Below are positions 1 to 8,003 of a DNA stretch of 38,491 bases, piece by piece (position 1 is the first letter of the stretch; every line of letters starts with the position of its first letter). Where the stretch lies: positions 1-38,491 of the forward strand of contig JAIDQQ010000032.1 in NCBI GenBank assembly GCA_029062165.1. Direction: 5' to 3'. Made by a program: the position numbers and the translations under genes. The notes under the pieces are model-generated. The model ran no database searches and was not told the origin of the DNA. It was given only the letters and a program-made list of their open reading frames with translations. Source of the DNA: Ruminococcus sp. Its GTDB lineage: Bacteria; Bacillota; Clostridia; Oscillospirales; Ruminococcaceae.

Positions 1-27
1 AATTTTTTTCAAATCAGCCTGTCCACG

Positions 28-62
28 TCCGACAGCTTTATTATTATAGCATACCTGTCGGA
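28..62 (-). promoter_or_regulatory. Inverted repeat around a -10 box, candidate operator
   Basis: TCCGACAG (28-35) and CTGTCGGA (55-62) are perfect 8-base inverted arms separated by 19 bases. The -10 hexamer of the leftward promoter at 43-71 lies between them and the right arm falls in the spacer. A dimeric repressor site is the simplest reading. An RNA hairpin is less likely because transcription should start close to the left arm. I do not recognise the regulator. Confidence 0.45.
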
Positions 63-71
63 TTTTGTCAA
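43..71 (-). promoter_or_regulatory. Consensus sigma-A promoter firing out of the left edge
   Basis: On the minus strand TTGACA (71-66) and TATAAT (48-43) match the consensus perfectly with 17 bases between them. The gene it drives begins beyond position 1. It lies downstream of the terminator-like hairpin at 186-216, so it probably opens a new transcription unit after the dockerin gene. Confidence 0.8.
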
Positions 72-185
72 GTAAAATATTTTCAATAATATTTATATAT
101 TTTTATGCATTTTGCTATAATCAGAAATTGCACTAAAAAATACTACTCTTTCAACTATTGTCAATTATAGATATACCATAGTAAA

Positions 186-224
186 CCTCCTATGGCTTCT
201 ATTATACCATAGGAGGCTCTTTTT
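186..224. terminator. Perfect 10-bp hairpin, terminator-like
   Basis: CCTCCTATGG (186-195) and CCATAGGAGG (207-216) form a perfect 10-bp stem with an 11-base loop. The T-rich tail (CTCTTTTTG) is on the plus strand. On the minus strand only TTTACT follows. It therefore best fits a plus-strand terminator for a gene beyond the left edge, but it is also the only hairpin downstream of the minus-strand dockerin gene. Part of the 276-base stretch at the left edge, which otherwise shows only the promoter at 43-71. Confidence 0.55.
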
Positions 225-276
225 GTCTATTGTCCGTTTTGCTGGTTCTGTTCAAAATCCGTCTGCTTTTTAATAT

Positions 277-1569
277 TTAATCAGGTCTGTTTATGAGCAT
301 TGGCTGATTCATGTCAAATGCCCACAGCCATTTATAGTCTGTTTCCGGATTGTCAGAACCTTTGTCGCCGACTTCCATTCCGTAAACAATATCGTCAATA
401 TTAAGTTCTGCCCTGTAATGATGTACTCCGCCTTCAGTATACATTCTTAGCATATATGTATCGTAACCAAGGTAAGCCAGATATTCCGCCAATGCCCCGT
501 TATATTGCAGACACTGTCCAGCTTTTACCTCGAATACATCTTTAATGAAATTACCGTCCCACATAGTATGCTCCTGATACTGTTCTTCAGTAGCGTATTC
601 TATATTATCGTGAATCCATTCCATAAGATATATGATACGGTCATAATTAGTCATATCCGGTGTGAAATTTTCTTCTATAAACGTTTCAAGAAGCTCTCTG
701 TCGTTATCACTTATGAAAAAAGCGTCCTGTTGTGTCCTATAGCCGTAAGCATTTACACGAACAGGTTGACCGTCGAAACCGTTATTATATCTTATGTCAT
801 AAAGTGCATAACTGTCATGTGGGTGGAGGTCAGCAGAATTTACCCTGAATTTAATCGAATTATATGGTCTGTCGCCTGTAAGGAAATACGTACCTAAAGA
901 ACCGTCAGCGTATTTTCTGCCACAGTCTGTTTCAAAATCTTCGTAATGAAAATACGGTGTTATTCTGTATCTGTAGTTATTATCGGCAGAAAGTTCCGCC
1001 GGTAACTGTGCTGTAAACTGACATTCCGAAACATCTCCGGAATACCTGAAAGGCTGACCGTTTTCGTCATAATACTGGTCTGTATAGACGTCAACACGAT
1101 AGCCTGTAGCGTTTTCCATTGGTTTCCAGTTCAGATTAAGCTGATTTGCGGAAAAATCATAACTTTCCGTAACGTCCATAACCTCATATATATTGCCGTC
1201 ATATGATGCCATATTGTCAGTTATTTCAGTATAATTCCTGAAATCAGAAATATTATTTACTTTTCCCTCTACAGAAAGATACGCATAATACATAAGTACC
1301 CATGTAGCATCTGTTGCAAGTATTTCGCCGTCACCGTCAATATCGGCGGATTTCCTTATTTCTTCCGACAATTCAAAAGATTCTCCGGTTGAATTATCCG
1401 AATAATACTGTAATATTTCTGTTGCGTCAACTGCATTTATTTCACCGTCATTATTGAAATCGCCTAATATAAACGAATCATCAGCCATTACCGGAGAGAT
1501 TACAGATGCTGAATTACATATAACAGCACCTGTCAGTCCGGCAATAATTTTTCTGCCTGTTTTTTTCAT
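277..1569 (-). CDS. Secreted dockerin and transglutaminase-like protein
   Basis: Predicted secreted protein of 430 residues that should attach to a cohesin-bearing scaffoldin. An N-terminal signal peptide (KKTGRK, then a hydrophobic stretch ending near VMA) is followed by a type I dockerin at about residues 34-100 with two calcium-binding repeats, DFNNDGEINAVDATEIL and DIDGDGEILATDATWVL. A fibronectin III-like segment (LNWKPMENATGYRVDVY) comes next. The C-terminal third resembles a transglutaminase-like fold, with Cys in AGQCLQYNGA, His in GGVHHYRAEL and Asp in EVGDKG as a candidate triad. The ATG at 1569 is preferred: the frame extends upstream only to a TTG at 1584 that overlaps the argF stop, and neither start has a clear ribosome binding site, so translation may be coupled to argF. 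The substrate is unknown; a peptidase or peptide cross-linking role is inference. Confidence 0.85.
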   Translation of the reverse strand: MKKTGRKIIAGLTGAVICNSASVISPVMADDSFILGDFNNDGEINAVDATEILQYYSDNSTGESFELSEEIRKSADIDGDGEILATDATWVLMYYAYLSVEGKVNNISDFRNYTEITDNMASYDGNIYEVMDVTESYDFSANQLNLNWKPMENATGYRVDVYTDQYYDENGQPFRYSGDVSECQFTAQLPAELSADNNYRYRITPYFHYEDFETDCGRKYADGSLGTYFLTGDRPYNSIKFRVNSADLHPHDSYALYDIRYNNGFDGQPVRVNAYGYRTQQDAFFISDNDRELLETFIEENFTPDMTNYDRIIYLMEWIHDNIEYATEEQYQEHTMWDGNFIKDVFEVKAGQCLQYNGALAEYLAYLGYDTYMLRMYTEGGVHHYRAELNIDDIVYGMEVGDKGSDNPETDYKWLWAFDMNQPMLINRPD

Positions 1570-1580
1570 TGTATGCACCG

Positions 1581-2483
1581 TCAAGCCATTAGTTTTACCA
1601 TAACAGCTTTCTGTGCATGGAGACGATTTTCAGCTTCTTCAAATATTTCCTTGGCGTGTTCCTCGAAAACTTTTTCAGTGATTTCTTCTTCACGGTGTGC
1701 CGGTAAGCAATGTAACACCATAGCGTCACTGTGTGCTACTGCCATGAGTTCGTCATTAATCTGATAACCGGCAAATGCTTTTCTTCTGATTTCAGCCTCA
1801 TCTTCCTGACCCATTGAAGCCCATACGTCCGTAATAAGAACATCTGCATTTTCAGCGGATTTTATCGGGGAATCAGTTATTTCAAAATTATCATACTGTC
1901 CGGCAAATTCAAGAATTTCTGCCGGTGGTCTGTAACCTTCCGGACAGGCAACAGATACAGCCATACCTACTTTAAGACAGCCTACTATCAGTGAATTTGC
2001 CATGTTGTTACCGTCGCCGATAAAGCACATCTTAAGACCGTCGAAACTGCCTTTAAATTCACGGATAGTCATTAAGTCGGCGAGTACCTGACACGGATGG
2101 CAGAAATCTGTGAGACCGTTTATTATCGGAATATTTCCGTACTTGGCAAGGTCTTCAACTTCTTTCTGTTCAAAAGTACGTATCATAATGCCGTCAAGAT
2201 AGCGTGACAGTACTCTTGCGGTATCCTGTACCGGTTCTCCTCTGCCTATCTGCAAATCATGCGACGACAAAAACAACGGATATCCGCCAAGCTGATACAT
2301 ACCAGTCTCGAAAGATACACGTGTTCTTGTAGACGCTTTCTGGAAAATCATTCCAAGAGTTTTTCCCTTGAGGTACGGGTGCGGTATACCATGTCTGAGT
2401 TCGTATTTTAACTGGTCGGCGAGATTGAGTATGTCAATTATTTCCTCGCCGGTGAGGTCAAGCATTTTAAGTAAATGTTTCAT
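1581..2483 (-). CDS. argF: Ornithine carbamoyltransferase
   Basis: Cytoplasmic enzyme that makes citrulline from ornithine and carbamoyl phosphate, the sixth step of arginine synthesis. The 300 residues match the family length. The carbamoyl phosphate loop STRTR is in FQKASTRTRVSFE near residue 54, HPCQ follows (TDFCHPCQVLADL), and the ornithine-binding HCLPAHR motif is near residue 259. An AAGGAA ribosome binding site lies about 11 bases before the ATG. It follows the LURP-one-like gene by 24 bases and precedes the dockerin gene, so it is the last arginine gene of the minus-strand run. A catabolic transferase is less likely because no arcA or arcC is present and six other biosynthetic genes are. 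Confidence 0.96.
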   Translation of the reverse strand: MKHLLKMLDLTGEEIIDILNLADQLKYELRHGIPHPYLKGKTLGMIFQKASTRTRVSFETGMYQLGGYPLFLSSHDLQIGRGEPVQDTARVLSRYLDGIMIRTFEQKEVEDLAKYGNIPIINGLTDFCHPCQVLADLMTIREFKGSFDGLKMCFIGDGNNMANSLIVGCLKVGMAVSVACPEGYRPPAEILEFAGQYDNFEITDSPIKSAENADVLITDVWASMGQEDEAEIRRKAFAGYQINDELMAVAHSDAMVLHCLPAHREEEITEKVFEEHAKEIFEEAENRLHAQKAVMVKLMA

Positions 2484-2507
2484 TGGAAATTATTCCTTTC
2501 GTTAAAA

Positions 2508-3026
2508 TTATTGGTTTTTGTTTCGTTTTTCCTTTATTATCTCTTCAATAATATGTGGCTGACGATTTGTTTCACCGTATATCTTATCTACTACAACGGC
2601 AAAAAGCGGTATATAATCGTCAAAAAACTGGTCATCAATTTCGAGTTCATACTGTAACTCACCTGATGCGGATACATTAGTTTCAATCTTACCTTTCTGT
2701 TCTTCACCTGACATGATTTTAAAATCACGTCTGTTTTCGCTGACAAGTCTGTATGATATATTCTTACCATTACATTCTATATCAGGCGACAGAAATCTCG
2801 ATTTACAGGAAATCCTCATAAAACTGCTGTCATTATGTTCTATAGTATATGACATTGAATCAACTCCCGAACATATAAGCGTATAGAGATGATAGTTACT
2901 TGAATTAAGAAGAAAAAGTTTGTTGTTGTTGCCGAAAATTTTCTTTTTGATATTGTAAAGAGTTCTGGCTTTTGTGTCTTCAACGGAATATTTGTTGTTT
3001 CCTTTGATAAATACTACTAACTGCAT
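2508..3026 (-). CDS. LURP-one-related (Tubby C-like) protein
   Basis: A 172-residue protein without signal peptide or membrane segment. The pattern of short beta strands, LYNIKKKIF, then a residue-rich LLNSSNYHLYTLIC strand, FLSPDIECNGKNISYRL, FKIMSGEEQKGKIET and a final hydrophobic helix IPLFAVVVDKI, resembles the LURP-one/Tubby C-terminal barrel family. This is recognition from pattern only. The start at 3026 is preferred over an ATG at 3035, because GGAGG (3037-3041) is only one or two bases from 3035 but ten from 3026. That ribosome binding site lies in the last codons of argD, so the two are likely translated together. Function in the arginine run is unknown. Confidence 0.6.
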   Translation of the reverse strand: MQLVVFIKGNNKYSVEDTKARTLYNIKKKIFGNNNKLFLLNSSNYHLYTLICSGVDSMSYTIEHNDSSFMRISCKSRFLSPDIECNGKNISYRLVSENRRDFKIMSGEEQKGKIETNVSASGELQYELEIDDQFFDDYIPLFAVVVDKIYGETNRQPHIIEEIIKEKRNKNQ

Positions 3027-3031
3027 AGAAA

Positions 3032-4198
3032 TCATTCCTCCATTATATCAATCAGAATTTCAAGTCCGTCTCTGATTTCCTGCTCCGATATAGTAAGAGG
3101 AGGCAGAAGTCTTACTTTATTTTTGGCTGTCAGTACAAGAAGTCCCCTGTCGAGTGCCTTGCGTGCTATATCCGTTGATTTTTTGTCACTGACTTCAATT
3201 CCTATCATAAGACCCATTCCGGAAATTGATTTTACTTTACTGCATTTTGAAAGCCTGTTGATAAAAATTCCTGCTTTTTCCGAAACGGATTCAAGAAATT
3301 TTTCGTCCGAAAGTCTTTCAAGTACCGCAAGACCTCCGGCACAGGCGATAGGATTTCCCCCGAATGTAGAACCATGTGTACCGGCTGTCAGTACGTTACT
3401 GCACTTTTCAGTAGTGAGACACGCACCCATAGGAATACCACCGGCGATACCTTTTGCAAGAGTAGTTATATCGGCTTTTTTCCCGAAACGTTCACCGGCA
3501 AGGAATTTTCCGGTACGTCCTACACCAGTCTGAATCTCGTCGGCAATAACAAGTACATCTTTTTCCGCACAGAGTTCATAAACGGCGTTAACAAAATCCT
3601 TGTCAAGAACGTTTACACCACCCTCGCCCTGTATGTACTCAATCATTACCGCACATACAGTATCGTCAAGTTTTTCTTTCAAATCTTCGATATTGTTCGC
3701 TTCGACGTTTATAAAACCTTCGACGAACGGAAAGAAATAATTATGAAAAACTTCCTGACCTGTTGCCGATAACGTTGCAATAGTTCTTCCGTGGAAAGAG
3801 TTTTCAAGAGTTATAATATTATGTCTGTTTTTTCCGTACTTGTCAAAGCTGTACTTTCTTGCTATTTTTATAGCACATTCATTGGCTTCCGCACCGCTGT
3901 TACAGAAAAATACGGAATCATAACCTGTCATTTCGCAGAGTTTTCCGGCAAAATCCGCCTGAACGCCGGTATAATAGTAGTTAGACGTATGCTGTAGGCT
4001 CTTTACCTGCTCACAGACCTTTTCAACCCACTTTTCGTCACAGAATCCTAACGAATTTACACCGATACCGCTTCCGAAATCTATATATTCTTTACCGTTT
4101 TCGTCAGTACATTTTCTGCCGTTGCCTTTCTGCATTACAAGCGGATAACGTCCGTAAGATTGCATAACGTGTTTGTCGAATTTTTCTATAGTGTTCAT
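3032..4198 (-). CDS. argD: Acetylornithine aminotransferase
   Basis: PLP enzyme of 388 residues that converts N-acetylglutamate semialdehyde to N-acetylornithine with glutamate as amino donor. Class III aminotransferase features are clear: FCNSGAEANECAIKIAR near residue 97, the Asp of VIADEIQTGVGRTG that contacts the PLP nitrogen, the Schiff-base Lys in TLAKGIAGGIPMGA, and HGSTFGGNP. The GGAG before the ATG is about 15 bases away, which is longer than usual. A possible promoter lies in the 145-base gap after argB (4266-4295). In some bacteria the same enzyme also acts as succinyldiaminopimelate aminotransferase for lysine, which cannot be decided here. Confidence 0.95.
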   Translation of the reverse strand: MNTIEKFDKHVMQSYGRYPLVMQKGNGRKCTDENGKEYIDFGSGIGVNSLGFCDEKWVEKVCEQVKSLQHTSNYYYTGVQADFAGKLCEMTGYDSVFFCNSGAEANECAIKIARKYSFDKYGKNRHNIITLENSFHGRTIATLSATGQEVFHNYFFPFVEGFINVEANNIEDLKEKLDDTVCAVMIEYIQGEGGVNVLDKDFVNAVYELCAEKDVLVIADEIQTGVGRTGKFLAGERFGKKADITTLAKGIAGGIPMGACLTTEKCSNVLTAGTHGSTFGGNPIACAGGLAVLERLSDEKFLESVSEKAGIFINRLSKCSKVKSISGMGLMIGIEVSDKKSTDIARKALDRGLLVLTAKNKVRLLPPLTISEQEIRDGLEILIDIMEE

Positions 4199-4265
4199 AA
4201 TAAAAAAATCAGTCTCCTTTCAACAGTCTGTATTATTTTCAGACAATTTAACAGTTATCTATATA

Positions 4266-4295
4266 ATTATAACTCTATCTGTACTTTAAAATCAA
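4266..4295 (-). promoter_or_regulatory. Possible internal promoter before argD
   Basis: On the minus strand TTGATT (4295-4290) and TATAAT (4271-4266) are separated by 18 bases in the 145-base gap between argB and argD. Just upstream is a small inverted repeat TTTACT/AGTAAA with a five-base loop. This is the only sizeable gap within the arginine genes, so argD, the LURP-one-like gene and argF may have their own start of transcription. Confidence 0.5.
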
Positions 4296-4343
4296 TATCC
4301 ATATTTACTAAATAAGTAAATTTTCTGTTTATCTGTTATTTGA

Positions 4344-5210
4344 TTATACAAATTGTGTGCCTATACCCTCATTGGAGAGTATTTCAATCAGTATCGAGTG
4401 TGGTACTCTTCCATCGATAATGACAGTCTTTCTTACACCACGCCTTACAGCTTCTACGCAACAGTCAATTTTCGGAATCATTCCGCCGGAAATAATACCA
4501 CGTCTCTTTAAGAACGGCACTTCACTGACATTTACTTCCGGAATTAATGTTGATGGGTCATCTTTATCACGTAACAGACCGGCTATATCGGTCATTAATA
4601 TCAGATTTTCCGCACCGAGTTCAGCTGCTATTCTTGCGGCGGCGGTATCGGCATTGATATTGTAAGTATTGCCGTATTCGTCAGTTGCTACCGTAGCGAT
4701 TACCGGAATGTTTCCGTTAGCAAGAGCGTCGAGAATAGGTTTTGTATTTACGTTTGTTACACGTCCTACCCAGCCTAAGTCCTGACCGTCTTCAGTAGTC
4801 TCTCGTTCAGCGGTAATCATACCGCCGTCGATACCGCATAAGCCGACGGCATTTCCCTTATGTTGCGACAGTAACTGTACAAGCTCCTTATTGACTTTTC
4901 CGGCGAGTACCATTTTTACGACATCAATTGTTGAATCGTCTGTATAACGTAAGCCATTTACGAAACGGCTTTCTATACCGAGTTTCTTTAACATATCGTT
5001 TATTTCAGGACCACCACCATGTACGAGAACTACTTTCACGCCCACCAGTGACAGTAATACTATATCCGTCATAACGGCGTCTTTGAGTTCCTTGTTAGTC
5101 ATAGCGTTTCCGCCGTACTTTATCACGAGAATTTTATTGTTATACTTCTGGATATAAGGCAAGGCATTTATAAGTACCTGTGCTTTATCGTTATTTGAAA
5201 TCTTTTCCAT
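4344..5210 (-). CDS. argB: Acetylglutamate kinase
   Basis: Phosphorylates N-acetylglutamate, the second step of arginine synthesis. The 288 residues carry the amino-acid kinase motifs KYGGNAM (about residues 31-37), VLVHGGGPEIN and the nucleotide-binding region NINADTAAARIAAELGAENL. The protein begins with an N-terminal helix (DKAQVLINALPYIQKYNNK) that precedes the first strand. Such a helix is known from the hexameric, arginine-inhibited kinases, so feedback control by arginine is expected but not shown. GGGG near the ATG serves as ribosome binding site. The gap to the argJ stop is 12 bases, so argJ and argB are co-transcribed. Confidence 0.96.
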   Translation of the reverse strand: MEKISNNDKAQVLINALPYIQKYNNKILVIKYGGNAMTNKELKDAVMTDIVLLSLVGVKVVLVHGGGPEINDMLKKLGIESRFVNGLRYTDDSTIDVVKMVLAGKVNKELVQLLSQHKGNAVGLCGIDGGMITAERETTEDGQDLGWVGRVTNVNTKPILDALANGNIPVIATVATDEYGNTYNINADTAAARIAAELGAENLILMTDIAGLLRDKDDPSTLIPEVNVSEVPFLKRRGIISGGMIPKIDCCVEAVRRGVRKTVIIDGRVPHSILIEILSNEGIGTQFV

Positions 5211-5222
5211 TTCCGCACCCCT

Positions 5223-6515
5223 TTAAGAACGATAGTCACCATTTATTTTTACATAATCATACGTCAGGTCACAACCCCATGCAACAGCTTTACCTGCTCC
5301 GTCACCTATAGAAATATCTATTATTATTTCCTCTTCCGACAGTATTTCCTTAGCTTTTTCCTCCGAAAATTCAACGCCTGCACCGTTTCTGCAAACTTCT
5401 ATAGTTCCATTCGCTGAACCTATCGAAACACATACTCTGTTTATATCAAAATCGGCGTCAGCATATCCGACAGCACACAGAATACGTCCCCAGTTTGCAT
5501 CTTCTCCGAACATTGCAGTCTTAAAAAGACTTGATGTTATAACGGACTTCGCAATTGTTTCGGCGGTCTTTTCCGTATCCGCACCATGACAGATACACTC
5601 AATCAGTTTAGTTGCACCCTCACCGTCACGAGCCATTTTCCTTGCAAGATTCATCATTACGGCGTACAGTGCATTCACGAATTTTTCATAGTCTTCACTA
5701 TCCGATTTTATCTGATTGTTTCCGGCAGTACCGTTAGCGAGTACGCAGACCATATCATTTGTTGAGGTGTCACCGTCAACGCTTACCCTGTTCAGTGTAA
5801 CCTTTACAACCTCACTCAATGCACGCTGTAGAAGTTCCGCTGAAATATCGGTATCTGTCGTTATGAATGTGAGTGTAGTTGCCATATTAGGATGTATCAT
5901 CCCGCTACCTTTCAGCATACCACCCATTGTACAAGTTTTTCCGGAAATCTCAAACTGTACGGCTACTTCCTTTACCTGTGTATCGGTAGTCATTATTGCT
6001 TCGACTGCTCTTGAATTTCCGTCGTAAGTCAAGCCCGAAACAAGTTCTTTCATACCGTTTGCGATTGGTTCAATTGGTAAAATCTGTCCGATAACTCCGG
6101 TTGAGGCTACTATTATATCTTCCTCTTTTATACCGGTCTCGGCAGATACAAGGCTACACATTTTACGTGCCTTTTCTATACCGTCGGCATTACAGGTATT
6201 CGCATTGACCGAATTTACTATTACTGCCCTTGCCTTACCGTCTTTTATATGCTCCTTTGTGACGATAATCGGCGCACCCTTGACTTTATTAGTAGTATAT
6301 ACCGCCGAAGCTGTACAATCCTTATCGGCTACTATCAATGCAAGGTCATTTTTCTTCTTCGTCGGGAGTGCATTGTTCGATACGGCGGAATTTGTCTCCG
6401 TATCCGTCAGCGGTTTATGTGCAAGTCCGCACTGTATGCCGTTGGCTTTAAAGCTTTTCGACGCACATACACCACCGTCAATGAATGTTACTCCCTTAAC
6501 TTCCTTTAAATTCAT
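5223..6515 (-). CDS. argJ: Bifunctional glutamate N-acetyltransferase / ArgJ
   Basis: Transfers acetyl from N-acetylornithine to glutamate and so closes the acetyl cycle; many family members also use acetyl-CoA. The 430-residue precursor contains the autoprocessing site KGSGMIHPNMATTLTF near residue 210, where the Thr after Ala becomes the nucleophile of the beta chain. GEGATKLIEC and GEDANWGRILCAVGYADAD are family signatures. No argA or argE is seen in the window, which fits the recycling pathway. AAGGAGA lies 9 bases before the ATG. The gene follows the remains of an acetyltransferase gene and precedes argB by 12 bases. Confidence 0.96.
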   Translation of the reverse strand: MNLKEVKGVTFIDGGVCASKSFKANGIQCGLAHKPLTDTETNSAVSNNALPTKKKNDLALIVADKDCTASAVYTTNKVKGAPIIVTKEHIKDGKARAVIVNSVNANTCNADGIEKARKMCSLVSAETGIKEEDIIVASTGVIGQILPIEPIANGMKELVSGLTYDGNSRAVEAIMTTDTQVKEVAVQFEISGKTCTMGGMLKGSGMIHPNMATTLTFITTDTDISAELLQRALSEVVKVTLNRVSVDGDTSTNDMVCVLANGTAGNNQIKSDSEDYEKFVNALYAVMMNLARKMARDGEGATKLIECICHGADTEKTAETIAKSVITSSLFKTAMFGEDANWGRILCAVGYADADFDINRVCVSIGSANGTIEVCRNGAGVEFSEEKAKEILSEEEIIIDISIGDGAGKAVAWGCDLTYDYVKINGDYRS

Positions 6516-6532
6516 TCTTTACATCTCCTTTA

Positions 6533-6775
6533 TTAAGTATCTATACGCACCAATTCACAAAGAGCTTTATTCCGATAAGAAATATCGTCTCTTAAAGTAA
6601 AGCCTTGTTTCTCCCAAAAAGCATTTCCGACTTCGTTATATCTGAAAACCAATAATGCAACTTTGCTTATTCCCTAATAAGAGTCATCAACATTATTAAA
6701 ACCCATGTTTCTACAAGACATCCAAAGAGTATAAACATTGTCATAATCTGAAATGTTCATTGTGCGTATATTCAT
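6533..6775 (-). pseudogene. Broken GNAT N-acetyltransferase gene
   Basis: Between argC and argJ a GNAT gene survives as two pieces in the same frame. The ATG at 6775 has an intact GGAGG seven bases upstream. The first piece encodes 33 codons including MNISDYDNVYTLWMSCRNMG, typical of a GNAT N-terminus. A TAG follows, then 46 codons in the same frame including VGNAFWEKQGFTLRDDISYR, a typical GNAT C-terminus, ending at TAA. The central 65 or so residues, including the acetyl-CoA loop, are missing, so the product cannot be active. Intact relatives are about 145 residues (family knowledge). The start codon lies 21 bases after the argC stop, so it was once an operon member. Confidence 0.82.
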
Positions 6776-6796
6776 TGTTATACCTCCGTCTGAAAC

Positions 6797-7744
6797 TTAT
6801 ACAAGACCTGTTGTTTCGTCAATGCCCATCATTATGTTAAGACACTGTACACCTGCTCCGCTTGCACCTTTGCCCAGATTGTCAAGACGTGAACACAATA
6901 AAATCTGTTCATTGTTTCCGAATACAAATACCTGTAATTTATTCAGTCCGCTTAGTGTATTCGACGCAAGGAAAAATGTTTTCTGCTCCTCCGGTGACAT
7001 CATAGGCATAACTTCAACAAGTTTAGCGTTTTCATAGTGCTTTTCGTACATCTCGTGAATTTTTTCTACAGTGATACTTTTATCAAGCTGTCGGGTCTGT
7101 ATCGGTACGCTTACTACCATTCCGCTATAATAATCGCATATTATAGGATTGAACATAGGCTTATACTTCAATCCCGATACTGCCTGCATTTCCGGTAAAT
7201 GCTTATGCTCCTGTGAAAGTGCATACTGTCGGGGACTATTGAACTCTTCGGGCTTATCGTTACTCTCATAAACTGATATGGCTTTTTTACCTGCTCCGCT
7301 ATATCCTGATGTCGCATACGCAAATACCGGAAAATCTGTCGGAATTATTCCATTATTCACAAGTGGGTACACTATCGAGGCAAAACCACTCGCATAACAA
7401 CCAGGGACGGCTACACGGTTTGAATTTCTTATCTTCTCACGGTGAGCAGGTGACAATTCCGGAAATCCATAAGCCCACGCCGGATTTGTCCGGTGTGCTG
7501 TGGAAGCGTCAATTATTCTTACGTGGTCATTGTTCACGAAAGAGACCGCCTCACGTGATGCCACGTCCGGTAAGCACAAAAATGTATAGTCTGACATATT
7601 TATGAATTTTGCTCTTTCTACAGGGTCTTTACGTTTTTCCTCACTGATTCGGAGTATTTCAACATCATTTCTGTTTGCGAAACGCTCCATAATTTTCAGA
7701 CCGGTTGTACCCTCCTGACCGTCTATATAAATTTTTACAGACAT
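6797..7744 (-). CDS. argC: N-acetyl-gamma-glutamyl-phosphate reductase, short (type 2) form
   Basis: NADPH-dependent reductase that produces N-acetylglutamate semialdehyde, third step of arginine synthesis. The 315 residues begin KIYIDGQEGTTGLKI, the dinucleotide site of the shorter, less common ArgC form, rather than the longer type. The catalytic Cys is in VAVPGCYASG near residue 117, and the C-terminal SRLDNLGKGASGAGVQ is conserved. The ATG at 7744 is chosen because it has GGAGG ten bases upstream. The frame is open for 28 more codons, but these encode no conserved sequence and overlap the previous gene. It follows the small membrane protein gene by four bases. Confidence 0.95.
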   Translation of the reverse strand: MSVKIYIDGQEGTTGLKIMERFANRNDVEILRISEEKRKDPVERAKFINMSDYTFLCLPDVASREAVSFVNNDHVRIIDASTAHRTNPAWAYGFPELSPAHREKIRNSNRVAVPGCYASGFASIVYPLVNNGIIPTDFPVFAYATSGYSGAGKKAISVYESNDKPEEFNSPRQYALSQEHKHLPEMQAVSGLKYKPMFNPIICDYYSGMVVSVPIQTRQLDKSITVEKIHEMYEKHYENAKLVEVMPMMSPEEQKTFFLASNTLSGLNKLQVFVFGNNEQILLCSRLDNLGKGASGAGVQCLNIMMGIDETTGLV

Positions 7745-7748
7745 TTTT

Positions 7749-8003
7749 TTATTTCCTCCGTTTTTTTCTGTTGGTTTTTCGCTGATACTTCGCACGTTTA
7801 GGGTCTTCCAAATCGGACTCATCTTCAAGAAGTGAATGCCATACGCTTATCACGAGTGTAAGAAGCACTATCAGTACAAACCAGAATATATGCCCTTTTG
7901 TATTGACGGCTATCCATACACCCATGACTATTTCACCGATAATCCATATCATACCCATTAGTAACGAAAGTCCTATTATAAATGCTACATCTTTTTTCTT
8001 CAT
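7749..8003 (-). CDS. Small membrane protein with basic tail
   Basis: An 84-residue protein, not recognised as a named family. Residues about 6-31 (VAFIIGLSLLMGMIWIIGEI) and 38-57 (FWFVLIVLLTLVISVW) are hydrophobic and should form two membrane helices. The C-terminus is acidic and then very basic (YQRKTNRKKRRK), so it is probably cytoplasmic. The start codon overlaps the argH stop in ATGA and has no ribosome binding site of its own, so translation depends on argH. It ends four bases before argC. A link to arginine uptake or synthesis is possible from position only. Confidence 0.75.
   Translation of the reverse strand: MKKKDVAFIIGLSLLMGMIWIIGEIVMGVWIAVNTKGHIFWFVLIVLLTLVISVWHSLLEDESDLEDPKRAKYQRKTNRKKRRK

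Noticed and set aside
155..190. Tiny minus-strand frame with AGGAGG and ATG at the left hairpin
   Set aside because: The AGGAGG is part of the perfect hairpin and the frame stops after four codons (MVYL). A leader peptide role has no further support.
1584..1584. TTG at 1584 as start of the dockerin protein
   Set aside because: It adds five residues before the typical signal peptide start MKKTGRK and has no ribosome binding site. The ATG at 1569 is simpler, though coupling by overlap cannot be excluded.
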